From NCBI GenBank assembly GCA_958298945.1, contig OY282605.1, positions 10,439,811-10,503,810 on the forward strand: 64,000 nt of DNA, in the 5' to 3' direction. The DNA is from Atherix ibis. Lineage: Eukaryota; Arthropoda; Insecta; Diptera; Athericidae. How positions within the stretch are numbered: the stretch's first letter is position 1; every line of letters begins with the position of its first letter. This document shows, piece by piece, positions 34,224 through 45,299 of the stretch. The position numbers and the translations under genes were made by a program. Below the pieces are notes generated by a model. The model was not told where the DNA came from, ran no database searches, and was given only the letters and a program-made list of their open reading frames with translations.

Positions 34224-34988
34224 TTAGCATTTACATAAATTATCAATTATTATACCGTATTCGTCTCCATCTATTTTATAAGAATAATCTGTTGACCAAT
34301 GTTCTTTGAATTCAGTATCGCTTGGAAGGCAATTTTTCACCTCAGAAAATCTGATCACGAGATTCATCGGATCTTTCGAAAGTACATCATCGTTGGTTCC
34401 AAAAATTTTGACAAGAACTTTCAAATACACCATACTCCATTCGGATAATGGCTCTGCTTTGTCACTAATATTTTCAATTTTATCCTCGAAATAATGTAAC
34501 AGAACTACTTGCTCTCCATTTTGTTCCGTGTAAGGAAAAATCAAATCGTTGTTCATAATCATGAATCCAAAATTATCCTGGTTGAAGTCTAGACCATACA
34601 TAACTTTAAGAGTGCATACGAAGTAAAACTGATCATTTTTTTCCACATCTGTTAATTTTATTAGATAATCCTCATTTGTAAATAACTTTTCACCATATTG
34701 TAGTATGGAATGCTCTTTATTTATTTTATTAAACAATTTGTACTCTGCAGGTGTCATCAAATATTTGTGGATACGAACACAATTCAATATTTCTCGAAGC
34801 CATCGTCTTGCATATAGTTCATGGAGCTTCATTTGCACGATCCGTTCGGAACAGTATTTTTCCGAATTACGGAAGATGTACGGCATGTGAAAGTCTACAA
34901 AGCAGATCCACCCAAAGTGACCTTTTTGACTTTCTATATCAAAAGGCATGTCTTCATGAACAAAATTATTTATCTTTGCTGATTCCAT
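34224..34988 (-). CDS. Uncharacterised intronless gene, paralogue A (254 aa)
   Basis: I do not recognise this protein. The start at 34988 sits in a good context (ATAAAATGG) and matches the start of its paralogue at 56287. It is acidic to neutral, has no signal peptide or membrane segment, and is probably intracellular. Alignment with paralogue B shows conserved blocks: residues 1-26, 36-55, the longest at 74-117 (containing HKYLMTPAEYKLFN and LQYGEKLFTNEDYLIKLTDV), then GFMIMNNDLIFPYT, EQVVLLHYFE and LSKDP to TEFKEHW. These alternate with strongly divergent patches at about 27-35, 56-73, 118-131, 172-182 and the C-terminus from 232. Overall identity is about 68% by hand count. An unbroken frame over 765 bp in A+T-rich DNA, preserved in two diverged copies, argues that it is or was a functional gene. 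No transposase, polymerase or capsid signature was seen. Confidence 0.82.
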   Translation of the reverse strand: MESAKINNFVHEDMPFDIESQKGHFGWICFVDFHMPYIFRNSEKYCSERIVQMKLHELYARRWLREILNCVRIHKYLMTPAEYKLFNKINKEHSILQYGEKLFTNEDYLIKLTDVEKNDQFYFVCTLKVMYGLDFNQDNFGFMIMNNDLIFPYTEQNGEQVVLLHYFEDKIENISDKAEPLSEWSMVYLKVLVKIFGTNDDVLSKDPMNLVIRFSEVKNCLPSDTEFKEHWSTDYSYKIDGDEYGIIIDNLCKC

Positions 34989-35093
34989 TTTATATTATTT
35001 ATATTCACTTGCACAATTAAAAATGTTAATGATCTTCACGACTTCGTTCACGAGTAAACTTTCCGCCAATACTGTTTATTGGATGTTCTGAAC

Positions 35094-35176
35094 AAACTGA
35101 ATTAGAATAGTTTCAAATGTGTTATTAGGTAAGTAAAATTATAGCCTACTTGACAAAGTTCTACTACTTCAAGTAG
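35094..35176 (-). promoter_or_regulatory. Putative promoter of paralogue A
   Basis: On the minus strand a TCAGTTT sequence (35094-35100) fits the arthropod initiator consensus TCAGT and lies about 110 nt upstream of the ATG. CTATAATTTTAC lies 35-46 nt further upstream (35133-35144), slightly far for a TATA box. A 13-bp palindrome CTACTTSAAGTAG is at 35164-35176. All three are preserved in copy 2. This is inference from conservation and consensus only. Confidence 0.4.
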
Positions 35177-36323
35177 TTTGACGATACAGTAGTTTTGTGA
35201 CAAGTTGTCGAATAAAAATCGTTCGATGTTTTTATTTATTAAACAATTTTAAGTGCAATTAAATTTCGTGGCACGAGCATAGTGAGATATTACAAAAATA
35301 GAATTTATGCATAAGTAAAGATGTCCAAATAAAAATACTTATGATAATAAACGCACACGTACTTGTCTCATTTTACTGAACGTTATTGTCACATAAGAGA
35401 AAATTGAATTTGTGCCAATATCCTGGCATATTCAAACGAGAGAGTTTTATCTAATAATGCCAGTTAAACCATTACCACTTATTGTTATTATTTATTGGTG
35501 GGTTCGGGTGTCTTCAAGGAGAGCTCGCCAAATATCTCTTTTGGCGGCTTTCTACCTTCAATATCTGACACTTTTCACTTAAAGTGATGGTCTACCACTT
35601 ACACGTGTGGCAAGTGTGTTTACATGTCAGATAGAATCAGCCACCCGATAGTGTGTATATAAAGGATTATCCATACCGTAGCCTAAAAAGTACAATGCTG
35701 TCATTTGAGAATATGATTTGGCATTTTATTAAAAGAACTGCTTAATTAACAAACACAGCTCGATAATATTAAATAGTATACTTAGTACCTTAGTAGAAAT
35801 GCATATTTTTGAGTGTTTGTTTCATGTGGCAATATAATTTGCCAGTTTATTATAACATAGATAGACTCAGGCTTGAACTATTTTTCCAATATTTTCCACG
35901 TTCACTACAAAAATAAGTTGTTTTTTTGGCAAACTATATAAACTTTGTGGTCAATATAAGAATACATCTAAATTTGTTCAATATGTGGACCATATTAAGG
36001 ATATCAGATTGAAGATTCAGTTTGTATAGGAATTAAAGCTTAATGACCATGGTAAGACAAGGAATCTTTTTGAAACAATTCTGGAAGAAAATCGGATATT
36101 TTTTTAGGATGAAGATCATTTTTGACTAAAATATTTTACTCTTAAGCAAAATTATAGTTTTCGGAGTGAAACAAATTTGCTAAAGATGTTGGAGGAACAA
36201 TTCTATTAATAAAAAAATCACTCTTCGATGTGGCTTGTACGGCAGTGGCATCTTCTTACGAAAAGAGATCAGCCTTCAGGTGACGGTCAATTTATAATGC
36301 TACCGGGCCATGGTCAACAATTT

Positions 36324-37541
36324 CCAAATGTATAAGCTTAAATCCGCGGTTTGTTCATAGATGGCGTGAGTGAGCGTATTTAGCTACCATGGGTACGCCA
36401 TACTTTTTTTTAATGAGTTTGACATCCGTCAACATTAATCAGTGCACATTGTCAGCAATTTCGTACAACAACATACATTTTTCCTTGATAATCATGTCTA
36501 GTTTTGTGCCAGAAAGAGAGCATATGCGGGAAGCTCTGCTTTTCTTCTTCAATTTGAAGAAATCGGCTACTAAATCGCATCGAATGCTTATGGAGGCCTA
36601 TGGTGACAGTAATTTTGACTTGTGGGACAAAAAGCATGAAAATCGGGCTAGGAAAATTGAGGACCATCAACTGCAGGCTCTTTTGGACGAAGACGATACC
36701 CAATCGCAAAAAATGCTCGTGGAGCAATTGGGTGCTACTAAACCAACCATTTCCATGTGTCTTCATGCAATGGGGAAGATTGAAAAATCGGAAAATGGGT
36801 GCCGCATGTATTGAACGATAGGCAGATGGAGCAACGCCAAAACAAATGCGAAATCTTGCTCGCCAAACAAAAAAGAAAGTCGTTCCTGCATCGGATTGTG
36901 ACAGGCGATGAAAAGTGGATATATTTCGAGAATCCTAAATGCAAGAGATCGTGGGTTGATCACGGCCAACCATCAACATTTTCCCCAAGACGAAACCGAA
37001 TCGGACGGAAGACGATGCCGTGCGTTTGGTGAGATCAGCAGGGTATCATCTACTATGAGATGTTGAAACCTGGTGAGACTGTCAATGCTCACCGCTACCA
37101 CCAACAACTGATCAAATTGCACCGTGCTCTGCGTGAAAAAGGACGGATTATCAACAAAAACATGACAAGCTGATTTTACTCCACGACAACGCACCATTGT
37201 GTTCAAGTAGTTTCGAATTATTTCATCAAAAATGGTCCGAAACTACTTGGAGACACTCAAGTGGGAGGTGCTACCCTACCCCGCTTAAGCACCAGACCTG
37301 GTTCCTTCCGACTACCACCTGTTTTCGTCGATGGGCCACGCGCTCGCTGAGCAGCACTTCGATTCTTACGAAGACGTCCGAAAATGGCTTGATGTGTGGT
37401 ATCCACAAATTGCTAGAGAGATGGGCAAAATGTGTATCTAGCGAGTGCAAGTACTTTGAATAAATTTGTTTTTGCTTTCTATGAAAAAAGCATGTATTTT
37501 TTTGACCAAAAAACAGCGGATTTAAGCTTATACTCCTGGTA
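36324..37541 (+). mobile_element. Mos1-like mariner, copy 3
   Basis: Element at 36324-37539 (1216 bp). Left end CCAAATGTATAAGCTTAAAT; right end on the complement CCAGGAGTATAAGCTTAAAT, followed by TA. The transposase on the plus strand starts at 36494 (MSSFVPEREHMREALLFFFN). The first helix-turn-helix has lost its RWFxxF part: the chain passes from AYGDSNFD to LWDKKHENRARK. Frame breaks near 36810 and 37030 and an inverted scrap at 37200-37250 (CAAGTAGTTTCG against CGAAACTACTTG) disrupt the rest. It sits inside a Tc1-like relic. Confidence 0.9.
36494..37463 (+). pseudogene. Mos1-like transposase, frame-broken
   Basis: Segments in order: N-terminus MSSFVPEREH, EDHQLQALLDEDDTQSQKML, VEQLGATKPTISM, IVTGDEKWIYFENPK with the first Asp, DHGQPSTFSPRRNR, MLKPGETVNAH and LHDNAPLCSS with the second Asp. 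Then a frame-shifted remainder ends near CVSSECKYFE. The third catalytic Asp is only recoverable in another frame. Confidence 0.85.
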
Positions 37542-37765
37542 TTTCTTCGAAAATATTAGGAATATAAACGCAGACGACATGTAGTTTCATATGGATGGCA
37601 CTGTTGTTTATACACCCAACGAACCTATCATTTTATTGAAGACACAATTTGGCAAAAACGTGATTCTGCCCAACTGTAACGCTGCTCGATTACTCCTTTT
37701 AAAGGTATATAAAGTCATTGGTGCATTCTGACAAATTGACTATAATTAAAACCTTGAAAGTGAAG

Positions 37766-39950
37766 ATAATTAACACCCAGATTTACTCGAAACACCGGTT
37801 AAAAATGGGGCCGATCGGATGAGCTTCATCAAAACCAATCAAGCTAAACTTTTCTTTAATTCTCTTAAAAATGAAATCAAAATTTTCCGGGCTTGCTGAA
37901 AATGTCCAGTAAAGCCTATTTTCTTAAAATTTAATTTTTAATAAAAATATTATTAGTAACAGTTAAATACTATTAGTAACAGTTTTTTAATTATATTGTG
38001 AAGAAAAAAAACCTATGCACGACTTGGGGCAGTAAAATAGGTCACCAGTTCTATTGTATAACCTTGGAAAAAGGATCTGAAAAGATCCTTTTCCAACAAA
38101 TATTATTTTAAATAAGAAAAAGTTTATAAAATACAAAAATTAACATTTTAAGAGGAAACATTTTATTCAAATTTAATCTAGCATATTTAAAAGTAAAAAT
38201 TTACAAAATTTAAATTATAGAAAAAAAAATTTACTTTTCATATTTCAAAATTGCTTAGAAAGCAAAAAATTTTCTGAAATTCTACTCAAAAAGGGATTTT
38301 CGATTATTTCGTTTCTGATCCTTTTGATGAATTTTAAATAAAGTCCTTTTTTTTGGTGGTAATTGTTTTTTTTTTTTTGTTTTTAGAATCCTTCCTTTGA
38401 AGAATAATTTTTGAACTGTAAAAAGTTCGTTTTTAAAACTGTTCGTCACAATGTATCATTTTGGTCAGTAAAAGGTATTCATTTGAGCAGTCCTTTTAGA
38501 TGCACTCACACGTGTACGTATGAGTACTTCTGTTGTTGAGTACATTTTAATCAATTTTAATATTTTCTAGAGTTTTAAACTTCAATAAATAACAACTTTG
38601 TACGAGCAGTGTTAAAATCATTTAATATATGTTATATTACTCATATTGATGATCCTTAATTCAGTGTATATTTTTTTTTTACTTTTATGCAACAATTATT
38701 GAAAATTTTGTTGTATTCTTAAAAAAATTCATAGAAAATTTTGTATTTTTCACAGTAAATTGGAATATGTTCGTTCGTGTTTATTAATGAAAAGTCGTCA
38801 TAAAAAGTGATGAAATATTTACGTTTTTTTTTGTTGTTGTTGAATTTGCACTCTATCCGAGAATATGCTTTGAAGGATATTTATTCAGTTCAAATATAAT
38901 TGCTTGAATAAAATACGAAAAAAAAAATCGATGCATTTCAATTATGATTTAAATTCGGAATTGATGCAAATGCATTCGAAGTAAGAGGTGCGTACCAATT
39001 TAGCCTTTTACGTTCCAGAGATGAGATGATATTCAAAATAACACGTGTAATAAGTACAATGAAAAACAGGGAACCAAAATAGGGCGTTTTTTCTTATCGC
39101 AGAGGTCCTAACATTTCGACATCTTTATCATTTTCGAGAATTTAAATTCACTTTCTACAAGTCATTATTTGAGCACTTTCCACCCCCAAGGTATGAGAAA
39201 ATTTTGTGAATTTTCACGTATTCATCTTGGATTGATAAGGGAGGGGGGGGGGAAGGTAAATATATGCATAAATTTTGAAGTTGTGCAGGGCGTTTTTCTT
39301 CGACGAATGGCACAGAGTCTTTCCACTCGCTTGACTAATGATACCGATACAAGAGTGGGTGCTTGTGCAAGAATCTCAAATCCTATACTGACAGTGGTAC
39401 CCCCCCATCAGCCCGACTCCCCTTCAGACCGACAACGGAGCGGCGAATTTGTTTAATAATTGTTAGCGTCGTGTAAATCTCTCGAGACTGGCATCTACCC
39501 CTCATTTAGATAAATATTACGATATCGTTATGGAAAATTCATCGTATGCCTTCTTCAATGAATAGATACGGTGCACTCTTGATGTGCTCTTGAAATTACT
39601 TCTGAATGTGTTGAACGGGAATTTCTGCAGGTGCTAAATTTGTTTTTATTAACAAACCCCGTAATGGGGTCGTATGCTTTTCACTTTCATCATTTCTGTA
39701 CTGCAATTATGAATTTTCAATTTTCGACTAGAGGAGATGAATATATGAATGGATTTTGGAAAATAAAAAAAAATTCTACTATTTATCAGTTTAAGAATTT
39801 TGTCAGATAGTTATCAAATAGTGAGTTGTATTCATAATAATTATTCGCATAAAGACATCGTATTAATTAAGTACGGTTTCAAATTCAAAGGCTTAAAGAG
39901 CTTTTAATTGTAATAAAGTTATAATTTGTGAAAAAAAAGAGTCCTATGAA
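37766..39950. other. A+T-rich interval
   Basis: TATTAGTAACAGTTAAATAC with a repeated TATTAGTAACAGTT lies near 37948-37984. A G-homopolymer occurs near 39240-39254. A 95-codon open frame at 39169-39456 lacks any motif and is considered chance. No transposon recognised. Confidence 0.45.
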
Positions 39951-39954
39951 AAAA

Positions 39955-40290
39955 AAGTTTAAATTTCCTATAAAAATCCAAAAATATTTTTCGTACGTTA
40001 GAATTATCCAAATTTCGGTTTTTAAAGTAAAATTACAACGAAATACTTTTCAATTAAGTAAAAATTACATTATAAAAACTATATATTTCGTAAGTTTTGG
40101 CATTTAATATAAAATTTTATATATTTTTAAATAACTGTCATAAGACTTTCTGTTAGACTGAATCCTTTAAAGGTAATTTTTGATGACTTGCCCGCATAAT
40201 TCGGACTGTAATTTTGCCCACCATTTGAGCGATGTTGATTTTTATATACCCTTAAGTTTAAATTTAATATGAATCCTTCAATATTTATCA
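39955..40290. repeat. Dispersed repeat unit, copy 1
   Basis: This resembles 41878-42090 and 46920-47260. Landmarks are TTTTTGATGACTTGCCCG, GCGATGTTGATTTTTATATA and TAAATAACTGTCATAAGACT. It flanks the mariner relic at 40300-40626 on the opposite side from the second unit, so the relic lies between two related repeats. Confidence 0.65.
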
Positions 40291-40299
40291 GTTGTGGCT

Positions 40300-40626
40300 G
40301 AAAAATAATGAGACTAATCTATTTTTTCCAAAATTTTCATTTTATTTTTATATATCAATGCCATCTTATATAAAGTGTGAACCAAAGAAACCTCCTCTTT
40401 AGTAAAAACTTCACTTTGTATGACAGGAGGTGTTATAGCCTATTTCTGATATTTTTTAGATGATTTAAATTTTTTACATAAATGTTATCCCCTTTAAAGT
40501 AGTTTCCTTTGGCTGCTATACTTTGGCGAAGGCACCATTTCTACTATGAAATAATGCCAAAAATATTTCAACTGAATCATCTTCAACTGCTCGGGGGGGA
40601 GTACTCGGTGGCTAAAAAGAAATTCC
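40300..40626 (-). pseudogene. SETMAR/GVQW3-type mariner C-terminal relic, copy a
   Basis: The minus strand gives EQLKMIQLKYFWHYFIVEM and then KGNYFKGDNIYV-like sequence in a second frame. It is about 85% similar by eye to 46490-46905, where the same region reads RQSIAAEGNFFEGENIDV. The outer terminus near 40300-40312 contains AATGAGACTAATC. The catalytic domain is absent. Confidence 0.65.
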
Positions 40627-40782
40627 TACGAGAATTGTAAACGAGGGTCATTCAACAAGTACTTAGCCTCATCCTCACCGCCCGATTGAACTGCTGTCAC
40701 AAAAGAAATTTACCATCGTGCAGTAGATTCTTTTAGTAGCCTACTGTCAAAGTTTCAGTCGATTCCCTTCATTAGTTTTGTT

Positions 40783-41747
40783 TTGAGAGCCTTTGAAAGC
40801 GAGCGTGTCGGTCGGTTGCACAAAAATGGAAAAAGATTAGATTCTTGTTTTTGGAAGGGAAAACGTGCAGCGAAATCAAAGATCGCTTGGATGCTGTGTA
40901 TGGTGACTCTTCTCCTTCGATGGCGACCGTCAAGAATTGGGTCAACGAGTTTGTTCGAGGCCGCACGTCGGTTGGCAGACCGTCGATTGAAGGTTCACGA
41001 GATAGCTGAGACTGTGGGCATCGCAGTAGGAACGGTGCATCATATTCTACACGAAGAACTGGGCATGAGAAAGCTGTCAGCGCGATGGGTGCCGTGTTTG
41101 CTCACACCGGAAAACAAGCGCAACCGTGAGACCACATCGGCGACGTGTTTGGCGCTGTTTCAGCGCAATCCAGCGGAGTTCTTGCGTCGTTTCGTGACCG
41201 TCGACGAAACATGGATTCACTGGTACACACCAGAGACCAAGGAACAGTCGAAACATTGGACTTCACCTGGCGAACGTGCTCCGAAGAAGGCGAAGACTGT
41301 TCGATCGGCCGGAAAGGTGATGGCCACCGTTTTACGGCATTCACAAGGTGTGATCCACATCGATTACCTCGAGAAGGGTAAAACAATCACGGGGCGCTAC
41401 TATGCTGAGTTATTGGGCCGATTTGACGTCGAATTGAGGAAAAAGCGGCCCCGCTTTGCGAAGAAAAAGTGCTGTTCCACCACGACAACGCGCCGGCTCA
41501 CACCTCCGCCGTCGCCATGACCAAATTGGTCGAATTGCGCTACGAATTGCTGCCCCATCCACCGTACTCTCCAGATTTGGCCCCCTGTGACTACTTTTTG
41601 TTTCCAAACCTGAAAAAATCACTCGCCGGGAATAGATTTGGGTCGAATGAGGAGGTCATTGTCGCCACGGAGGCCTATTTTGCTTCCCTCGAGAAAATGT
41701 ATTTTTTGGACGGGTTAGAAAAGTTAGAGCAAGTGTATCGAGCTTGA
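40783..41747 (+). pseudogene. mariner transposase of sister copy 2, N-terminal deletions and frameshift
   Basis: The first frame (40783-41520) carries DRRLKVHEIAETVGIAVGTV, GMRKLSARWVPCLLTPENKR, VTVDETWIHWYTPETKEQS with the first Asp, GKVMATVLRHSQGVIHIDYL and AKKKC, then shifts. The second frame (41469-41747) gives LFHHDNAPAHTSAVAMTKLV (second Asp), PPYSPDLAPCDYFLF (third Asp) and EEVIVATEAYFASLEK. Here Arg is present in SARWVP where copy 1 has a stop. The N-terminal DNA-binding part is truncated by the 86-bp deletion. Confidence 0.88.
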
Positions 41748-41804
41748 AGGAGATTATGTGGACAGGTGGGCCAAGTGTATCGAGCTTGAAGGAGATTATG
41801 TGGA
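41731..41804. repeat. 42-bp in-frame tandem duplication at mariner 3' end
   Basis: AAGTGTATCGAGCTTGAAGG begins at 41731 and again at 41773 (offset 42 bp, 14 codons). Sister copy 1 has one copy. Confidence 0.92.
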
Positions 41805-41877
41805 AAAATAAATTGCCACCTTTCCAAAATTTTTGTTTTTCTTTTGTTGGCTAAGTACTTGTTGAATGACCGTCGTA

Positions 41878-42310
41878 TTGCCTATAAAAAGTCTTTAGAA
41901 AAATCAAAAAATATTTTTAGAATAACTGCCATAAAACTTCCTATAAGTCTAAATCCCTTGAAGGTTATTTTTTATGACTTGCCCTTATATTTCGAGTTGT
42001 AATGTGAGGCACTATATGACCGATGTTGATTTTTATATGCTCTAAAGTTCAAAATTAATCTGCATTTATATAAATTTATATAAGATTTTATAAGAAAAAT
42101 GTTTAATGGCATTAAATTGCACAAACGAGGAGAGGCCATTGCTTTTTTTTGAATAAAATTACCTTTTTGTAGTTATAAGTAGGCTTTAACAATCTTATAT
42201 AAGGCAATTTTTGCTTTCTGACATATTAAGCGAGCAACAAATAATCTTTATCGCTAATTAAAATTTTACATGACACGTGACTACGGTAAAATCACCAAAT
42301 TTGTTGAGAT
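41878..42310. repeat. Dispersed repeat unit, right flank of the inserted mariner
   Basis: Continues the block interrupted by the mariner and aligns with 46920-47260 and 47510-47675. Landmarks include GCCTATAAAAA, ACCGATGTTGATTTTTATAT, GAGCAACAAATAATCTTTAT and CACGTGACT. The copy at 47 kb has an extra approximately 240-bp insertion (47270-47510). Confidence 0.75.
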
Positions 42311-45295
42311 TTTTATAATATTAATATATTATTTTATTATAAAATGGCAAGCTTAATTCTAAGCAAATTTAATATACAAAAAATATAAAGACTACTTAAA
42401 TTTAAAAAAACAGAAAAATATTTTACAAACCGCAAAATGGATAACCTTTAATGGCTAAAATATTACTCTCCTGTTATGGTATTTTGAAGAACCATGTCAA
42501 AAAGATACTGGTTAGCTAAACTTTTCCTTACCTAATAGAACTCAAGATAGCAAGAATTTATAAATAATTAAAACTAATTCTCCATATTATTTTTTTAACC
42601 GTTTTGAAGGGTACTTGAAATAAAACTCGATTATAGATATGCTAGGATGATAGCCCTTTTTTCTGCTCCAATAGTTTACAGGAAACCGTTTTACCACCAA
42701 TTAAATAGATTACCCAAAGGCTCGCAGACTTACCATCTCATAAAAACGCATTTAATGGCGAGAAATTCTCTCACCTGGACTTGAATATGTCCCCATAAAT
42801 ACCGACAAAGGAATTTTCACATAAAAAATGGTACACTTTAGTATTTGGAATTTAGTTTAGGGTTCATGGTGATGTGCAAGCATGCGTTAAGATCGCCTTG
42901 TCAGAGAATGATCTTCGGAACCAAGTGGAACTTGATTTATGATGCGTGAACTAGAGGGCAAGACTGTACTCTTTCTTCCCTGTACGTGATTCCGAGCCGA
43001 GCTGGATGGGAATCGAATGGTATATAACAAGTCTCGAATATCGGATGGAGTCTAACGATACCGATTCGCTATGCATGTACACAATTAATCAAATTTTTCA
43101 TGAGCCGTAAATCCCGTGGACTGAATACTGGATGGCCAGATCCAGCAGTAATCGTATCGACTACAGACTGTATATGGGGATGACTGGATTACGTTAAACT
43201 CCTCATATGGTGACGCCAAATACAAATTTCGGTTAAGCGTCTGGCAACTCCACACAAACCCTCTCCACTCGTAGTCGTCAAAAAAAAAAAAACTGTCTAC
43301 TGGGATCATCTGATCACTGGCAAGTGGATCCGTCTATTCCTCTACTTCGTTGGTTCATGGAAATTTTTGGATTAATTACGCGATTAATTTTATGATCAGA
43401 AAAGAAACCGCAGAACAAGTGTAGCAAAAAAAATATCATTTAAAAACTTGTTCACTACTTGTGAATATTTACGTATCCTCTCCATATTATGTTCTCCCCT
43501 TTCTAATACAATAAAAAAAAAAAAAAATTGTGTTTAAAAACGATTGACATGTCTTATTAGTAATTTGAGAATCAGGAAGTGATTTAATAACCGTTTGCTA
43601 TGATTCTATAGCGATGGGAATAAATTGTCTTAAAAAAATCATCATGTCTTATGTTTCTGTTATTTCTTCTATAGAAATTTTAACTTCTACAAGACATTAA
43701 AAATAAAATATAAGAATTAAATATATAAAAAATTCTCATAAGTTTTTTTTTCCAAACATAAAAAAAAATATATTTTTAAAAAATAAATGCAATTACCATA
43801 AATAAGAAATATTTGGAATAAACAAATTTTCCTATTCTACTATTATTATTTATTATTATTTTTTTTTTTTGAAACCGAACAAAGAAAACTAAAACTAACC
43901 AAAAAGTTCGTTTTAATTGAAAATTGATTAGTTTTTCATGATCTGAAAATATACCAAAAAAAAAAAATCGTGAAGAACCCATCTTTCCTCAGCCACCACA
44001 AAACTATTACTGAATTAATGAACAATTCCTGGTTTTTTAATCAATTGATTATTTAAGGTAATTAATTGGTTTCCAATTAGAATTTTTCATGTTTCTTTTT
44101 TAGTCTCAAAAAAAACGGAAGCCATACACTACTAAGCTTATACGATGTGATTAACATAAAATCGAGTGGAAATTGATTAAAATCGGAATTTACAAAATTC
44201 TCTAATCAGTTTGCCTCCAAATGAGGAGGAATGCATGCAAGCAATTTATTCACGGTAGGCATTTTTAGGTAACTCGTAACTAACTTGGAATTATCTAATC
44301 GTGATCTGGATGGTTGGGGGATGGGGGGGACTAGTTGTTATTCGGTGGGTGCCCGTGCATGTACACACACAGTTTAGGCTTACCAAGAGTGTAGTAGTCA
44401 GAGTCCTCAGTTCAGATTTGAACGAACAGACATCATTTGTGGCTTTTTTGAATTGTGTTAATAACTTGTGAAGTTTAAGTTACTTCCACGGATAATATGA
44501 TAGAAGTACTGGCAAACCTCTTCCCTTCTAAAGAATTGATGTTTATCACTTGCAAAATTAATTATTATTACCTGAATGAAGGAGACACGGATTGCTTGAG
44601 TCTGCGACAACTATTCACTTATCTTCAATCTTCAAGCTAACTGAATACGTGATTTGTCTGATATACTGAATGTCGTGTAGTTAAATCTCCACAGCCCATC
44701 TTCAAATGCAGATAATATTGTAATTTTCGAAATTGTCTTCACTATAAATTGCAGATATCACATCCTTCCTCACAGAAGATGACATACCAATAAATGGGGG
44801 TTTTTTTTCTTCAATTCACCATCCCAGAGAGCAGGGGTAACTTCATTAAATTAACGAATTCCAATCGATTTAACTCACTACCTTCCTTATTTAGTTGTTG
44901 GCAATTATTATGAATGGTCATGATTTTATCAAAAGATTGAATTATTCAAGCAATACGCAAATTACTGACTGAGCCTACCAATTATTCACATTTAATAACG
45001 AAATAATTCATAAAATTTGTATTGTAGCTACGATTTTCATACAGGAAATTGAATATGAAGAAAATTTTAATTTTAATAATTTAGAAGTAATCGATTTATT
45101 TAAGATAGTATTTTGGGATGTGCTGAACTTTTCAACATTTATGAGTTACGGCAAAAAAGTAATGAGATTTTTTTTTTTTAATCTGCAACTAAAATTTTTT
45201 TTGTAACATAGCAGATTTACATAAAATTTTAAGTTACAATCTTGTGCATCATGAAGTGGGAGTAAACACCTATCGGCATTTCTCCAACTAATAGA
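42311..45295. other. Non-coding interval
   Basis: No gene recognised. 42840-43340 and 44260-44800 are less A/T-rich than the surroundings and might be unique host DNA, but no open frame has motifs or plausible exon structure. GGGGGATGGGGGGGAC occurs near 44317-44332. Confidence 0.4.
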
Positions 45296-45299
45296 AGTT

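Larger units (their letters stand above)
33540..35730. repeat. Duplicated block of about 2.1 kb, copy 1 (contains 254-codon gene)
   Basis: This aligns in the same orientation with about 54972-57080. The left boundary lies near CTGACGTGCAGGGTAGTTTT (33548 and 54980). The right boundary lies beyond AAAGGATTATCCATACCGTA (near 35664 and 56956). The two copies share the gene, its 3' flank (moderately) and its 5' flank (very closely for about 280 bp). Copy 2 has about 39 extra bases near 57003-57042. I found no inverted termini or target duplication, so a segmental duplication is more likely than a transposon. Confidence 0.85.
35880..37765 (+). mobile_element. Tc1/mariner-superfamily relic (WPPRSCDLTPLD group) split by a Mos1-like mariner
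   Basis: The left part (to 36323) gives, across frames, KIIVFGVKQ, an FFXDEDHF block (first catalytic Asp), CGLYGSGIF, VTVNL and RAMVNNF. After the inserted mariner the right part (from 37540) resumes with NADDM, a degraded WFQQDGATCHT-like segment (FHMDGTVVYTPNE), IILLKTQFGKNVIL, and a broken form of the third catalytic motif followed by YLKSLVHSD in another frame. The order is continuous across 36324-37539, showing nested insertion. Confidence 0.78.
40627..41877 (+). mobile_element. mariner (DD34D), sister copy 2, inserted in the dispersed repeat
   Basis: TA at 40627-40628 and 41876-41877 bracket the element. The left inverted repeat begins CGAG, then has a 13-bp insertion (AATTGTAAACGAG), then GGTCATTCAACAAGTACT. 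The right end on the complement is CGACGGTCATTCAACAAGTA. The uninterrupted counterpart of the target is at about 46915-46925 (AATTCCTTTGCCTATAAAA), so an ancestral empty site exists in the same window. Compared with sister copy 1 it has an approximately 20-bp and an approximately 86-bp deletion in the N-terminal region and a 42-bp tandem duplication at the 3' end. Confidence 0.92.

Noticed and set aside
34224..34988. Possibility that the duplicated gene is a transposase or virus-derived gene
   Set aside because: No DDE, RT, capsid, helicase or protease motif, no inverted termini and no target duplication were visible; left as an unknown host-type gene.
39169..39456. 95-codon open frame near a G-run
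   Set aside because: No domain or homologous copy in the window; composition fits chance.
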